From contig CAKZVJ010000042.1 of NCBI GenBank assembly GCA_937923345.1, positions 1 through 64,000 on the forward strand: 64,000 nucleotides of DNA, in the 5' to 3' direction. A program made the translations under genes and the position numbers. Below the pieces are notes generated by a model. The model did not search any database. It had not been told where the DNA came from and was given only the letters and a program-made list of their open reading frames with translations. This document shows positions 44,204 through 52,831 of the stretch, piece after piece. The stretch is from an uncultured Saprospiraceae bacterium (GTDB lineage: Bacteria > Bacteroidota > Bacteroidia > Chitinophagales > Saprospiraceae). Position 1 is the first letter of the stretch. Each line of letters begins with the position of its first letter.

Positions 44204-45922
44204 TTATACAAATTTCTCAAGATTGTACCCTGTCATGCGATTATGATAAAAGTACAGTATCTTAAAATTTTGGCTTACTATAAGATTATAGTCCGAGTCT
44301 ACTATTAGTGGTTGCATCGCATGGAAAGAGCCAAGCTGTTCTATTCCGTTTTGCAAAAGATCCTCTGGATCCAAAAATATTTGTGGCGCCAACTGTACTT
44401 TCCCTTTAGATTCCAACTCTATTAAGTGCGTGCGCAGTTGAGCGATCACCTCTATCATTTTATCCCTTTTAAAAGTATAATCTTCAGGAGGCATCCGAAG
44501 CAAAGCATATAAATCTAGATTAGAATACTCATTTTTTAATAAGCGGAAAGCTACAAATGCTACTAGATGGCTACTCAAGACGATATTGTCTTTGTGATAT
44601 CTTTCAACGATTCTATCCGCAAGAATCTTAGTGTATTCTCGTTCTCTTTGCAAGTTCTCTACAATGCGCCCCTCAGTCTTGAAGTAATCTTTGATATCAA
44701 TCACATTACCATGCCTATCAAGGCTTTGGCCTTCAGCATCTACAAAATTCCCTAGTACATCCATAGGCTTACCGAAGGACAAAGTAATGTCCGACTTTCT
44801 AGTAAAAAGCCTCCATATAAATCTAGCCACTTTTTTTATAGAATAGGACTGATCATTTTTTCTTACATACAATTCTTTACCTTGCCTACGCAAATGCTCT
44901 TCGATTAAGAACTGCGCTTCCAGCACAAAATGATAACCCAAGACGATAGGCACTATAAACACTTTCTTGTTCTTGTTTTGCGCTAGGAGTGATCTTTGCG
45001 CTTCAATAGTTGTCCCTAATAAACCCATCTTCAGCTTACTCTCTAAGGCACCTGATCTAGACCTGGTCCCGCCAGGGAAAAACAAATTGTTAACCCCCCA
45101 CTCTATACTCAGTTTGCTTACTCCTTTTAGGGTCTCTAGATAAACGGCATTCTTCTTTCTTCTATCTACTCTGTAGGGCCCAAGACGATTCATAAAATAT
45201 GCTGCATATCCAGCATTGTAAAGATTCAAGCCCGCGCCGTAAGAAAATGCTGGCAGTCCGACTACTGCGTCCATGGCATAGCCGATGAGTATAGAATCAA
45301 GATTGCTAAAATGGGTCGGAACCGCTACCACTGTACCTTTCTTCATCAATTCGCGAACGTCCTCTACAGCCCCTTGGCAATTTAACCGTTCATGGATACT
45401 CATACCTTTCTTATAGGTGCTTCGTCTAAAATTGCGAATCGCCGCGCCAGTATTCAATAACTTATTGAAGAAGAAGGTCAGAAAGCGCCTAGCAAAATGG
45501 AATGTCTTAAGCCTAAATGTGCTGACGATTTCTTCAGAATAGCCTTCGATAATTTCGTTGAGAATATTGTGATAAGCAGCGATTTGTTCTTCCTCGTTGC
45601 CATCATCCCTAGCTTCGATTAGTTTCTTTTGCAGCTTGGTCCACATAGCCGCTTCATTTGGCGGATCAACCTTCCACGGTTCTTCTTTGACCCTAATTCT
45701 TTCATCAAATATTGTCTTGGCAAGTAAGTCATACAACTTACCCTCATGCGTAGAAATCAATCTATCAAACACCATTTTATTGAGCTGCAGAATAAATGAA
45801 TCTCTAAGTTCACTCACCTTATAGATGGGCCAATCTCGAACATCTTCAAATACCGGTGGATATTTATGATAATTATCCAACAGCTTTTCTTTCCTTGATT
45901 TGAGTCCTAACTTTGCTTCCAT
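44204..45922 (-). CDS. PlsB-like glycerol-3-phosphate acyltransferase
   Basis: 572 aa. The acyltransferase motif HFSNLDS (H-x4-D, about residue 205), the substrate motif FFPGGTRSRSG near 288 and the later VPIVLGYHFVLE match the PlsB/PlsC superfamily, with a long helical N-terminal region as in PlsB. It should acylate glycerol-3-phosphate or lysophosphatidate at the membrane in phospholipid synthesis. E. coli PlsB is about 800 aa, so this is a shorter relative. Its 5' end overlaps the engB 3' end by 16 bp, so the two are co-transcribed. Confidence 0.85.
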   Translation of the reverse strand: MEAKLGLKSRKEKLLDNYHKYPPVFEDVRDWPIYKVSELRDSFILQLNKMVFDRLISTHEGKLYDLLAKTIFDERIRVKEEPWKVDPPNEAAMWTKLQKKLIEARDDGNEEEQIAAYHNILNEIIEGYSEEIVSTFRLKTFHFARRFLTFFFNKLLNTGAAIRNFRRSTYKKGMSIHERLNCQGAVEDVRELMKKGTVVAVPTHFSNLDSILIGYAMDAVVGLPAFSYGAGLNLYNAGYAAYFMNRLGPYRVDRRKKNAVYLETLKGVSKLSIEWGVNNLFFPGGTRSRSGALESKLKMGLLGTTIEAQRSLLAQNKNKKVFIVPIVLGYHFVLEAQFLIEEHLRRQGKELYVRKNDQSYSIKKVARFIWRLFTRKSDITLSFGKPMDVLGNFVDAEGQSLDRHGNVIDIKDYFKTEGRIVENLQREREYTKILADRIVERYHKDNIVLSSHLVAFVAFRLLKNEYSNLDLYALLRMPPEDYTFKRDKMIEVIAQLRTHLIELESKGKVQLAPQIFLDPEDLLQNGIEQLGSFHAMQPLIVDSDYNLIVSQNFKILYFYHNRMTGYNLEKFV

Positions 45923-46521
45923 GCAGCAAATTTTTGATTTATATCCTCGATATAATTAAGTATCTCATCTCTACCTGTTCGTTTATTTGCAGAGGTAGTA
46001 AACTGTTTTGGTAACTCGTGCCAGGTCTCTAGTAGGGCGTTTTGAAATGCCTTGATATTCTGCTCAATTTCAACTGGCTTTGATTTATCAGTTTTTGTAT
46101 ATACAATCACGAATGGCACTCTGCTTTCTCCTAACCAATTGACAAACTCTATATCTATCTGCTGCGGTTTGATATTGCTATCAATCAATAAAAAGGTACA
46201 CTGTAAAGTCGTACGACGCTGTAAATAGCCTTCGATCATCTTTCTAAACTTCTCTCTTTTTACTTTTGAGATCTTGGCATATCCATAGCCAGGAAGGTCC
46301 ACGAGATACCACTCTTTATTGATTATAAAGTAGTTTATCATTTGTGTTTTTCCAGGCTTTCCAGAAGTTAAAGCAAGCTTTTTACGATCGCATAGCATAT
46401 TGATCAGCGAGGACTTACCGACGTTACTTCTACCAATAAATGCGTACTCAGGTATCTTAGAAGGAGGGCACTTATTTACGTTAGGAAAGCTTGCTGAATA
46501 ATCAGCGGTATATATTGCCAT
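45907..46521 (-). CDS. engB: Ribosome biogenesis GTPase EngB (YihA)
   Basis: 204 aa from ATG 46521. TrmE-Era-like GTPase with G1 GRSNVGKSSL near 30, G2 region GKTQMINYF, G3 DLPGYGYA near 75 and G4 TKTDKSK near 137. It acts in assembly of the large ribosomal subunit. The frame extends to 46545, but a -7 box at 46550-46543 overlaps that start, and AAAAGG lies at a good distance before ATG 46521. The downstream acyltransferase gene overlaps it by 16 bp. Confidence 0.92.
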   Translation of the reverse strand: MAIYTADYSASFPNVNKCPPSKIPEYAFIGRSNVGKSSLINMLCDRKKLALTSGKPGKTQMINYFIINKEWYLVDLPGYGYAKISKVKREKFRKMIEGYLQRRTTLQCTFLLIDSNIKPQQIDIEFVNWLGESRVPFVIVYTKTDKSKPVEIEQNIKAFQNALLETWHELPKQFTTSANKRTGRDEILNYIEDINQKFAAWKQS

Positions 46522-46542
46522 TGGCCTTTTAATTATGAGCCT

Positions 46543-46550
46543 CAAAAGTA
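46543..46550 (-). promoter_or_regulatory. -7 promoter box (TACTTTTG) for engB
   Basis: Exact TAnnTTTG on the minus strand, giving a leader of about 15 nt before ATG 46521. It excludes the longer frame starting at 46545. Confidence 0.5.
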
Positions 46551-46700
46551 AGCATCATTTCTTAATTAATATTTAAAAAAGCTAGAATAGAGCTTAAAGT
46601 AAAGTTAATCTAGCCAAATCAGTGACTTAAGGAAAGAATAGGGATTAACTTAGTATCGTTAGATAGACAATTTTACGATAGAACCTTAAAATAACCGCAT

Positions 46701-47315
46701 ATGAAAAATGTATTTCTTGTTCTCGCAATTCTATTATCCAGCCATGTGGCTTTTGCTCAAGTCAATTTTGGACTTAAGGGTGGAGTCAACACTTTTAATG
46801 TGAATGACGAAGTCCTCAGTGGTGATGTCAATGACTTTACCCTCGCCGTTAAGGAGGCCCAATATGGTTTTCATGCGGGCGTTTTCTTAAGAGCCAAACT
46901 AGGGCCTATTTTATTGCAGCCAGAAGTGGTATTTAATTCTGACAATATTGATTACACTTTTGATCAAGACCAACTGGGACAAACGATTATCAATCAGAAG
47001 TATCGTGCGATTGACTTGCCTGTATTGACTGGTTTCAAACTGGGTCCGTTGAGGATATTAGCAGGGCCTGTTGGGCATTATCAGTTGGAGAGCATCAGCG
47101 AATTGACGGATGACATAAGGACGGAAGCTTTCGCGGACAAGCTTAGTCTAGGTTGGCAAATAGGAGGCGGATTTGATATCAAAAAAATCACTTTTGATCT
47201 TCGTTACGAATCGAATGATAGCAAACTGGGAGAGTCCCTCAATATATTTGGTCAAAGTGTCCAGTTCGCTCAAAGTAGAAATCGAGTGGTCGCCTCGATT
47301 GGCTACAAGTTTTGA
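46701..47315 (+). CDS. Outer membrane beta-barrel protein
   Basis: 204 aa. Signal peptide ending AFAQ near residue 20, then alternating beta strands with aromatic girdles (VNFGLKGGVNTFNV, YGFHAGVFLRAKLG, LLQPEVVFNSDNIDYTF, IDLPVLTGFKLGPL) and the last strand NRVVASIGYKF ending in Phe, as in small porin-like barrels (OMP_b-brl type). Eight strands fit the length. The ligand is unknown. Monocistronic with its own terminator. Confidence 0.85.
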   Translation: MKNVFLVLAILLSSHVAFAQVNFGLKGGVNTFNVNDEVLSGDVNDFTLAVKEAQYGFHAGVFLRAKLGPILLQPEVVFNSDNIDYTFDQDQLGQTIINQKYRAIDLPVLTGFKLGPLRILAGPVGHYQLESISELTDDIRTEAFADKLSLGWQIGGGFDIKKITFDLRYESNDSKLGESLNIFGQSVQFAQSRNRVVASIGYKF

Positions 47316-47375
47316 TGCGTAGGTCAAAACAACAATACCTAAACATATATACTAAAGAGAGTTTGCAGATTGCAT

Positions 47376-47413
47376 AAGTAGAGGCACCAGTAAAAGTGTC
47401 TCTACTTTTTTTA
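47376..47413 (+). terminator. Rho-independent terminator after the beta-barrel gene
   Basis: Stem AAGTAGAGGCAC (47376-47387) with 47396-47407, one G-T pair, 8-nt loop, then seven T. It lies 60 bp after the stop. Confidence 0.88.
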
Positions 47414-47433
47414 TTGAGTCTGTAATTATTATC

Positions 47434-47557
47434 GGGGGCCATCCACACGCCTTATCAGGCTGTGGTCGAGTCGTCCGTTACTTCCGACGAAAAAGTCGGA
47501 ACCACTTCCACCTCTTGTCCTCTAGGGCTATAGCTGAACCGCATCGCCCTGTATCAT
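47434..47557 (+). ncRNA. Family A structured intergenic element, copy A6
   Basis: Plus-strand diverged copy, 119 bp after the beta-barrel stop and past its terminator. It opens GGGGGCCATCC, has hairpins CACACGCC/GGCTGTG and TTCCGAC/GTCGGAA, then CACCTCTTGTCCTCTA, and a tail GGGCTATAGCT...GCATCGCCC shared with A4. GGGGCCA can pair with TTGTCCT with the same C/U mismatch as A2. The GGCTATCC core is not clear in this copy. Confidence 0.5.
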
Positions 47558-47572
47558 AAATTAGGGCTATTC

Positions 47573-47803
47573 AGAAGTAAGAGAAGAACCCCCAGAGGGG
47601 GTGACCTTATTATAGCCCAGGGTGGAAACCCAAGGTATTTGGGGTGGCAAGAACCAATTTGGCGTGATTTTCTTTTAAAAATCATGACAAATTGAGTCTG
47701 AGAATAACCCTGTTTTTAAAGCAATAATATTAAAAATGAGGTAATCATTTAGAGATTTTGAGATGTAAAACCTTTTATCTCAATGAAATATGATATTTCT
47801 GTA
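47573..47803 (-). repeat. Family B dispersed repeat, copy B2
   Basis: Reverse complement aligns over its whole length with 28819-29082. It lacks the two small hairpins inserted in B1 and has its own CACCCC...GGGGT and ACCCAAGG/CCTTGGGT-like pairs. The boundaries are set by loss of similarity: before CAGAAATATCAT and after TTACTTCT. There is no coding frame. It sits between two family A copies, so the 753-bp gap has repeats and no gene. Confidence 0.75.
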
Positions 47804-47907
47804 CATCCCTAAATTATATGACGCAATATTTTTTATGGTTTCACTACCTATTATGACACCATCGCGTAGTAGCGCAGCGCCCGAAGCTCGTCGCTCGGAG
47901 AGCGAAA

Positions 47908-48021
47908 GGATAATGGATAGTAGAGATGCGACGGAAGGGAGCAGTCACGATTTTTCTTCGTGACCAGAACGAAGTGGCGTCTCGGATAGCCAGGTGCCGA
48001 TTTTTCATTCGGCATATCTCC
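47908..48021 (-). ncRNA. Family A structured intergenic element, copy A5
   Basis: Minus-strand copy starting 47 nt after the permease stop with GGAGATATGCC. The core GGCTATCCGAGAC and the end CGCATCTCTACTATCC match A1 exactly; hairpins GCCGA/TCGGC and GTCACGA/TCGTGAC occupy the variable positions. The closing pairs are weaker; GGAGA could pair with TCTCC at 47901-47897 just beyond the end, making the element slightly longer. Confidence 0.6.
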
Positions 48022-48068
48022 AAAGAATCTTTTTAGTAAGAATGATACTGCACAATCTCACAAGTGGA

Positions 48069-49124
48069 TTAATACAAGACGGTACGAGGATCCAAATAGG
48101 CATACAGGATATCGACCAATACGTTGATGATGACAAAAGTAATCGCAGTAAATATAACGGCACCCATGACGACAGGTATATCAAAATTGATCAAAGCGGT
48201 TACCGTTACCTCCCCTAGCCCTTTGAAGTTGAAAACATTCTCCACAAAGAATGCGCCTGCCAATAAGGCTGCAAACCAGCCAGTAATTGCCGTAGCTACA
48301 GGGTTCAGAGCATTGCGTAAACCATGCTTGAAAATCAGCTTAGTTTTCTGCAAACCCTTGGCTTTTCCGGTCCGCATAAAATCCATATTTAGCACATCAA
48401 GCATGGAGGATCGCGTCAACAAAGTGATGATCGCAACCGGTCGAATCCCTAAAGCGATACCCGGTAAAAGTAGATTTTTGAAAACGTACACAGGGTCTCC
48501 AAAATCATCAAGCTCTAGTATACTGCCCTGCACATTGAGTCCAGTTAGGTCTCCTAAATAGTATCCAAAGATCAAGGCTAAAATAATAGCGGTGACGTAA
48601 CTCGGCAATGAATAGCCAATCACCGAGCAAACGACCGCAATGTTATCTGTCCAACTATTTTTATAAACTGCGGCGATCACGCCAAGAAAAATACCTAAGA
48701 TGCTGGCCAAGGTAATGGCAAATAGCGCCAGCAAAATCGTCTTGGGAATAGCTTCTGAAAGTATGGCAGAAACGCTGCGCCCGGTCTGATAACTCTCTCT
48801 TAAATATGGCTTCTTCAGGATAAGTTTTTTCTTCCCTAAAGGTATAATCGAGGTGAATGCATACCTCCTTTTTTGCGCATCTGCCAGAGAGATAATATTG
48901 ATCGGAGAAATATCTCGCAAGTAATAATACAACTGTATGTAAAGCGGTTTATCCAGGCCCAGTGCCGTGCGCTTTGCCGCCACAGCTCCTGTCTCTGCGC
49001 GCTGACCAAAGGTAAGTTGGGCAGGGTCAACGGGCGCTAAAAATATAATCGTCGTAATCAGCATCACAATAGTAATGATGACTGCAATACCCGTTAACAG
49101 CCTTTTGAATATATACCTTAACAT
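48069..49124 (-). CDS. DppB/OppB-type ABC transporter permease
   Basis: 351 aa with six membrane segments: MLRYIFKRLLTGIAVIITIVM at the start, then the BPD transport domain with IFLGVIAAVYKNSWTD, the LPGIALGIRPVAIITLLTRSSMLDVL loop (EAA-like motif) and a C-terminal GAVIFTAITFVIINVLVDILYAYLDPR. It is the first permease type of peptide or nickel importers, but no DppC, ATPase or binding protein follows in the window; family A copy A5 and repeats come next. It starts 3 bp after selD, so it is the last gene of the selenium-type operon. Confidence 0.88.
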   Translation of the reverse strand: MLRYIFKRLLTGIAVIITIVMLITTIIFLAPVDPAQLTFGQRAETGAVAAKRTALGLDKPLYIQLYYYLRDISPINIISLADAQKRRYAFTSIIPLGKKKLILKKPYLRESYQTGRSVSAILSEAIPKTILLALFAITLASILGIFLGVIAAVYKNSWTDNIAVVCSVIGYSLPSYVTAIILALIFGYYLGDLTGLNVQGSILELDDFGDPVYVFKNLLLPGIALGIRPVAIITLLTRSSMLDVLNMDFMRTGKAKGLQKTKLIFKHGLRNALNPVATAITGWFAALLAGAFFVENVFNFKGLGEVTVTALINFDIPVVMGAVIFTAITFVIINVLVDILYAYLDPRTVLY

Positions 49125-49127
49125 GCT

Positions 49128-50174
49128 TTACTTTACGTACACATCGAATTCAATTTTCGCTTTCATTTGTCCTATCGGATGTGCTGAATATTCTGAGTTT
49201 TCAATAAGCTTTTCAAATTCGTCTTTATGGTCTGCGGAGATGGCAACGAGCAAACCACCACTTGTCTGTGGGTCGGCCAAAATGTTCTTTTGGTAATCTG
49301 AAACGGGTGCAATCTTGTGTCCATAACTCGCCCAATTTCTATTGGTACCGCCTGGGACACTCCCTTTATCAAGGTAGTAATCTAGCGCTTCTTTATGCAA
49401 TAGTGGGACTTGATCAAAGATAAGTTCGGCAGACAATTGGCTGGCTGCACACATTTCTGTAAGGTGGCCAAGTAATCCAAATCCGGTCACATCCGTCATA
49501 GCATGTACGTAATCTTGCTTGCCTAATTCTGCTCCTAATTTATTGAGCTTCAGCATACTATCTGTAGCAATATGGTCATGCTCTGGCAGCCTAATTTCCT
49601 TTTTTTGAGCAGTAGACAGGATGCCCACTCCTAGCCCTTTTGACAAATACAAATAATCTCCTTCCTGAGCACCTCCATTCTTTTTGAGGTTTTTGGTATC
49701 TAAAATACCGGTGACCGCTAGACCAAATATAGGTTCTGGACTATCGATACTATGCCCACCCGCCAAGGGTATGCCAGCCTCCGCGCAGGCTGCTCGTCCA
49801 CCTTCGATCACCATATTGGCGTATTCAATAGGTACAGTATTCACGGGCCAGCCTAGGATAGCAATCGCCATCAGAGGCTTTGCGCCCATAGCGTATATAT
49901 CGCTAATAGCATTGATACTAGCGATCTTCCCAAAGTCAACAGGATCATCCACGATGGGCATAAAAAAGTCGGTAGTGCTCACGATAGATTTTCCATCTCC
50001 GATGTCCATTACCGCCGCATCATCTCTCTCATCATTACCAACTAGCAGATTGGGGAAAGGTATTTTCTCTTGTGCTGTTTTCAAAATCTGATCAAGTACT
50101 TGAGGACTTATTTTGCACCCACATCCTGCACCATGACTGTATTGCGTCAATTTTATTTCTTCTGTTTTATTCAC
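49128..50174 (-). CDS. selD: Selenide, water dikinase SelD
   Basis: 348 aa. Makes selenophosphate from selenide and ATP. The N-terminal motif [10 protein letters not shown] has Cys in the catalytic position (not selenocysteine), followed by [18 protein letters not shown] and [19 protein letters not shown], and DPQTSGGLL near the end. Because mnmH lies directly upstream and no selenocysteine gene is seen here, the selenophosphate probably serves tRNA 2-selenouridine. It is 5 bp after mnmH and 3 bp before the permease gene. Confidence 0.93.
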   Translation of the reverse strand: MNKTEEIKLTQYSHGAGCGCKISPQVLDQILKTAQEKIPFPNLLVGNDERDDAAVMDIGDGKSIVSTTDFFMPIVDDPVDFGKIASINAISDIYAMGAKPLMAIAILGWPVNTVPIEYANMVIEGGRAACAEAGIPLAGGHSIDSPEPIFGLAVTGILDTKNLKKNGGAQEGDYLYLSKGLGVGILSTAQKKEIRLPEHDHIATDSMLKLNKLGAELGKQDYVHAMTDVTGFGLLGHLTEMCAASQLSAELIFDQVPLLHKEALDYYLDKGSVPGGTNRNWASYGHKIAPVSDYQKNILADPQTSGGLLVAISADHKDEFEKLIENSEYSAHPIGQMKAKIEFDVYVK

Positions 50175-50179
50175 TATCC

Positions 50180-51220
50180 TTATATTTTATGTTTGTAGAC
50201 AATAAGATCCTTTGCAATTTCTGCAAAATTTCCGTGCTCAAAATTAATCTTATAAATAAACTCCGTTTTGTTTTTCTCTAGCAAATTTGTGTAAGATTTG
50301 TCATAATACGTCAGCGCGATAGCGGCAGCATTTGCATAGTCCCCTTTGTCGACTGCCTCCACTGCCTGTTTTAGTCTCAAGCCCCCCAGGCGTTTCTGTA
50401 TTTTTTCAAAGGCGATTTTTAAATCCTGTGGATCATCTTTAGAATAGGTATCAATCAAATGTTGTATCCTGTCTTTATTAGGGATAGATATATTGATGAG
50501 TGGGCTGGCTTTAAGAATCGGCCAAAAGTCTTCCTGGATAGCGATGCGCCCAATCATTCGGCTTTCATTTTCAATCCAAATGGACTTTGTCAGATCCAAA
50601 CTTTTGATTTGATGCGCTAGTGAATTTTCAAAATGTTCGATGGATGGTTGAGCGGCCTCTCCTATCCAGCCAAAGGCTGACCCCTTATGATTGGCCAATC
50701 CCTCCAAGTCTATGACTTGTTCTCCTTGCGCTGAGAGTTCGTGCAGAATTTTTGTCTTTCCTGATCCCGTTTTTCCCCCAAGGACGATCAGCTTTAATGC
50801 TTTATTGCCGAGTACTCGAGCTACACCTTTGCGATACGCTTTGTAGCCTCCTGGAATAGTGCTTGTTTTGAACCCGGCCATGTTAAATAACCAGGACATT
50901 GATTGGCTTCGTTTTCCTCCGCGCCAGCAATAAATGGTCGCCTCCTGGTTCCCAATAAACTGCCTAGCTTCTTTGAGAAAAGTGTGCATCTTCGGCCCTA
51001 CCAATTCGATGCCTCTATCAAAGGCTTGCTCAGGACTTGATTGTTTATACAGAGTTCCTATTTCGACCCTTTCTTCGTTTGAAAGTAAAGGAATATTCTT
51101 AGCCCCTATGATGTGACCTAGATTATACTCCGCAGGTGTTCTGACATCAATAATATTTGATGTCTGATTGGGATCAAATATGGGTGCTAAAAGGGCATCT
51201 ATTTGTTCAGTTGCTTCCAT
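50180..51220 (-). CDS. mnmH: tRNA 2-selenouridine synthase MnmH
   Basis: 346 aa from ATG 51220; a frame reaching 51253 overlaps glpK. An N-terminal rhodanese domain ([15 protein letters not shown], catalytic Cys in [12 protein letters not shown] near residue 90) is joined to a P-loop domain ([14 protein letters not shown] near 150). It replaces sulfur by selenium at the wobble 2-thiouridine of tRNAs, using selenophosphate from SelD, the next gene. The ATG overlaps the glpK stop (TAATG), a sign of coupled translation and the reason for this start. Confidence 0.92.
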   Translation of the reverse strand: MEATEQIDALLAPIFDPNQTSNIIDVRTPAEYNLGHIIGAKNIPLLSNEERVEIGTLYKQSSPEQAFDRGIELVGPKMHTFLKEARQFIGNQEATIYCWRGGKRSQSMSWLFNMAGFKTSTIPGGYKAYRKGVARVLGNKALKLIVLGGKTGSGKTKILHELSAQGEQVIDLEGLANHKGSAFGWIGEAAQPSIEHFENSLAHQIKSLDLTKSIWIENESRMIGRIAIQEDFWPILKASPLINISIPNKDRIQHLIDTYSKDDPQDLKIAFEKIQKRLGGLRLKQAVEAVDKGDYANAAAIALTYYDKSYTNLLEKNKTEFIYKINFEHGNFAEIAKDLIVYKHKI

Positions 51221-52698
51221 TACATCATGGTTCTTTTGACGGCTTTTTGCCAACCCGCGTACAGTTGTTTTCTTTCCTTGTCGTTCAGTTTATCTCTAAA
51301 TTCTTTGTCTACTTTCCATGATTTACTGATGCGCTTCATATCGTAAAACCCAGTGTGAATGCCGGCGAGATAAGCCGCACCCAATGCTGTAGTTTCTATA
51401 ACTTTTGGGCGCTCAACGGGTACACCAAGTATATTTGATTGACATTGCATCAAGAAATCGTTAGCAGATGCACCACCATCTACACGTAACTTTTTCAAAG
51501 TAACTTTACTGTCCTTTTCCATAGCATCTAGCACATCTTTGGTTTGATAAGTTAAGGATTCAAGCGTAGCTCTGATAATATGACTCTTGTTAACTCCTCT
51601 AGTCAATCCATAGATAGCACCTGTAGCATTCATATCCCAATACGGCGCCCCTAGACCTGAAAATGCAGGTACTACATACACCCCGGCACTATCAGATACT
51701 GTATTTGCAAAATATTCGGAATCCGCTGCGTTGTCTAAAATCCTTAGACCATCTCTTAGCCACTGGATAGCTGCTCCTGCAATAAATACTGACCCCTCTA
51801 AGGCATAGGTTACCTCACCATTTATACCCCAAGCTATCGTAGTGAGTAAACCATTTTTTGAATTGAAAGCTTTCTCACCCGTATTCATCAACATGAAGCA
51901 GCCCGTACCGTAGGTGTTCTTTGCCATACCAGCTGTGAAGCAAGTCTGCCCAAAAAGGGCAGCTTGCTGATCACCAGCAATACCCGTGATCGGAATAGAA
52001 AAACCGAAGATAGATTTATCTGTTGTTCCAAAATCACCACTGCTATTCCTGACCTCTGGCAATACCTCTGCTGGTATATTGAGATGGGACAATATCTTTT
52101 TATCCCAGCATAGCTTTTTGATATTATAGATCATGGTGCGACTAGCATTGCTATAGTCCGTGGCGTGTACCTTGCCACCAGTAAGATTCCACAAAAGCCA
52201 GGTGTCGACCGTACCAAAAAGTACTTTCCCTTGTTTGACTTTTTTCCTGATGTCTGGAATGTTGTCCAGCATCCATTTTATCTTTGTCCCAGAAAAATAT
52301 GCATCTACTACAAGACCTGTATTCGAGCGGATATACTTTTCTAGACCAGCCTTCTTTATCTTATTGCAGATTGGCGCAGTTCTTCTGTCCTGCCATACGA
52401 TTGCATTACAGATAGGCTCGCCAGTATCTGCATTCCACATGACAGTAGTTTCTCGCTGATTTGTAATCCCTATGGAGTCTATTTGGCTCGCATTGATCTT
52501 ATGCTTGGCAAGAACCTTTTTGGCTACTTTTATCTGTGATCTTAGAATGTCATTAGCGTCGTGCTCCACCCACCCTGGCTGGGGAAAATGTTGTGCAAAT
52601 TCTTCCTGGGCTATTCCTTTTATTCGGCCTGCATGATCAAACAAAATAGCTCTAGAGCTAGTCGTTCCTTGATCAAGGGCTAAAACATACTTTTTCAT
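51220..52698 (-). CDS. glpK: Glycerol kinase
   Basis: 492 aa from ATG 52698; 25 residues upstream in the open frame are not family-like. Signatures: [18 protein letters not shown] at the start, the [13 protein letters not shown] segment near 50, [12 protein letters not shown] near 80, and [13 protein letters not shown] near 260. It phosphorylates glycerol to glycerol-3-phosphate, the substrate of the PlsB-like enzyme at 44-46 kb. No glpF or glpD is adjacent. Its stop overlaps the mnmH start, so an energy-metabolism gene heads the selenium operon; whether this is functional or accidental is unclear. Confidence 0.94.
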   Translation of the reverse strand: MKKYVLALDQGTTSSRAILFDHAGRIKGIAQEEFAQHFPQPGWVEHDANDILRSQIKVAKKVLAKHKINASQIDSIGITNQRETTVMWNADTGEPICNAIVWQDRRTAPICNKIKKAGLEKYIRSNTGLVVDAYFSGTKIKWMLDNIPDIRKKVKQGKVLFGTVDTWLLWNLTGGKVHATDYSNASRTMIYNIKKLCWDKKILSHLNIPAEVLPEVRNSSGDFGTTDKSIFGFSIPITGIAGDQQAALFGQTCFTAGMAKNTYGTGCFMLMNTGEKAFNSKNGLLTTIAWGINGEVTYALEGSVFIAGAAIQWLRDGLRILDNAADSEYFANTVSDSAGVYVVPAFSGLGAPYWDMNATGAIYGLTRGVNKSHIIRATLESLTYQTKDVLDAMEKDSKVTLKKLRVDGGASANDFLMQCQSNILGVPVERPKVIETTALGAAYLAGIHTGFYDMKRISKSWKVDKEFRDKLNDKERKQLYAGWQKAVKRTMM

Positions 52699-52831
52699 GA
52701 ATAATTTTAATAGATTCGTTGTTGCAATTAGCGTGAAAATACGGAATGCTATGCCTAAATAGTAAATATTCACTATATATTAAGGGTAACAATAATGGGA
52801 ACATAAAAAAGACTCATTTGTTAATATCGAT

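Noticed and set aside
49128-50174. Selenocysteine (in-frame TGA) in SelD
   Set aside because: The frame is uninterrupted and the catalytic position is Cys, so no recoding is needed.
52699-52773. Longer glycerol kinase start at 52773
   Set aside because: The extra 25 residues are hydrophobic and unlike the family; the FGGY fold begins right after the ATG at 52698.
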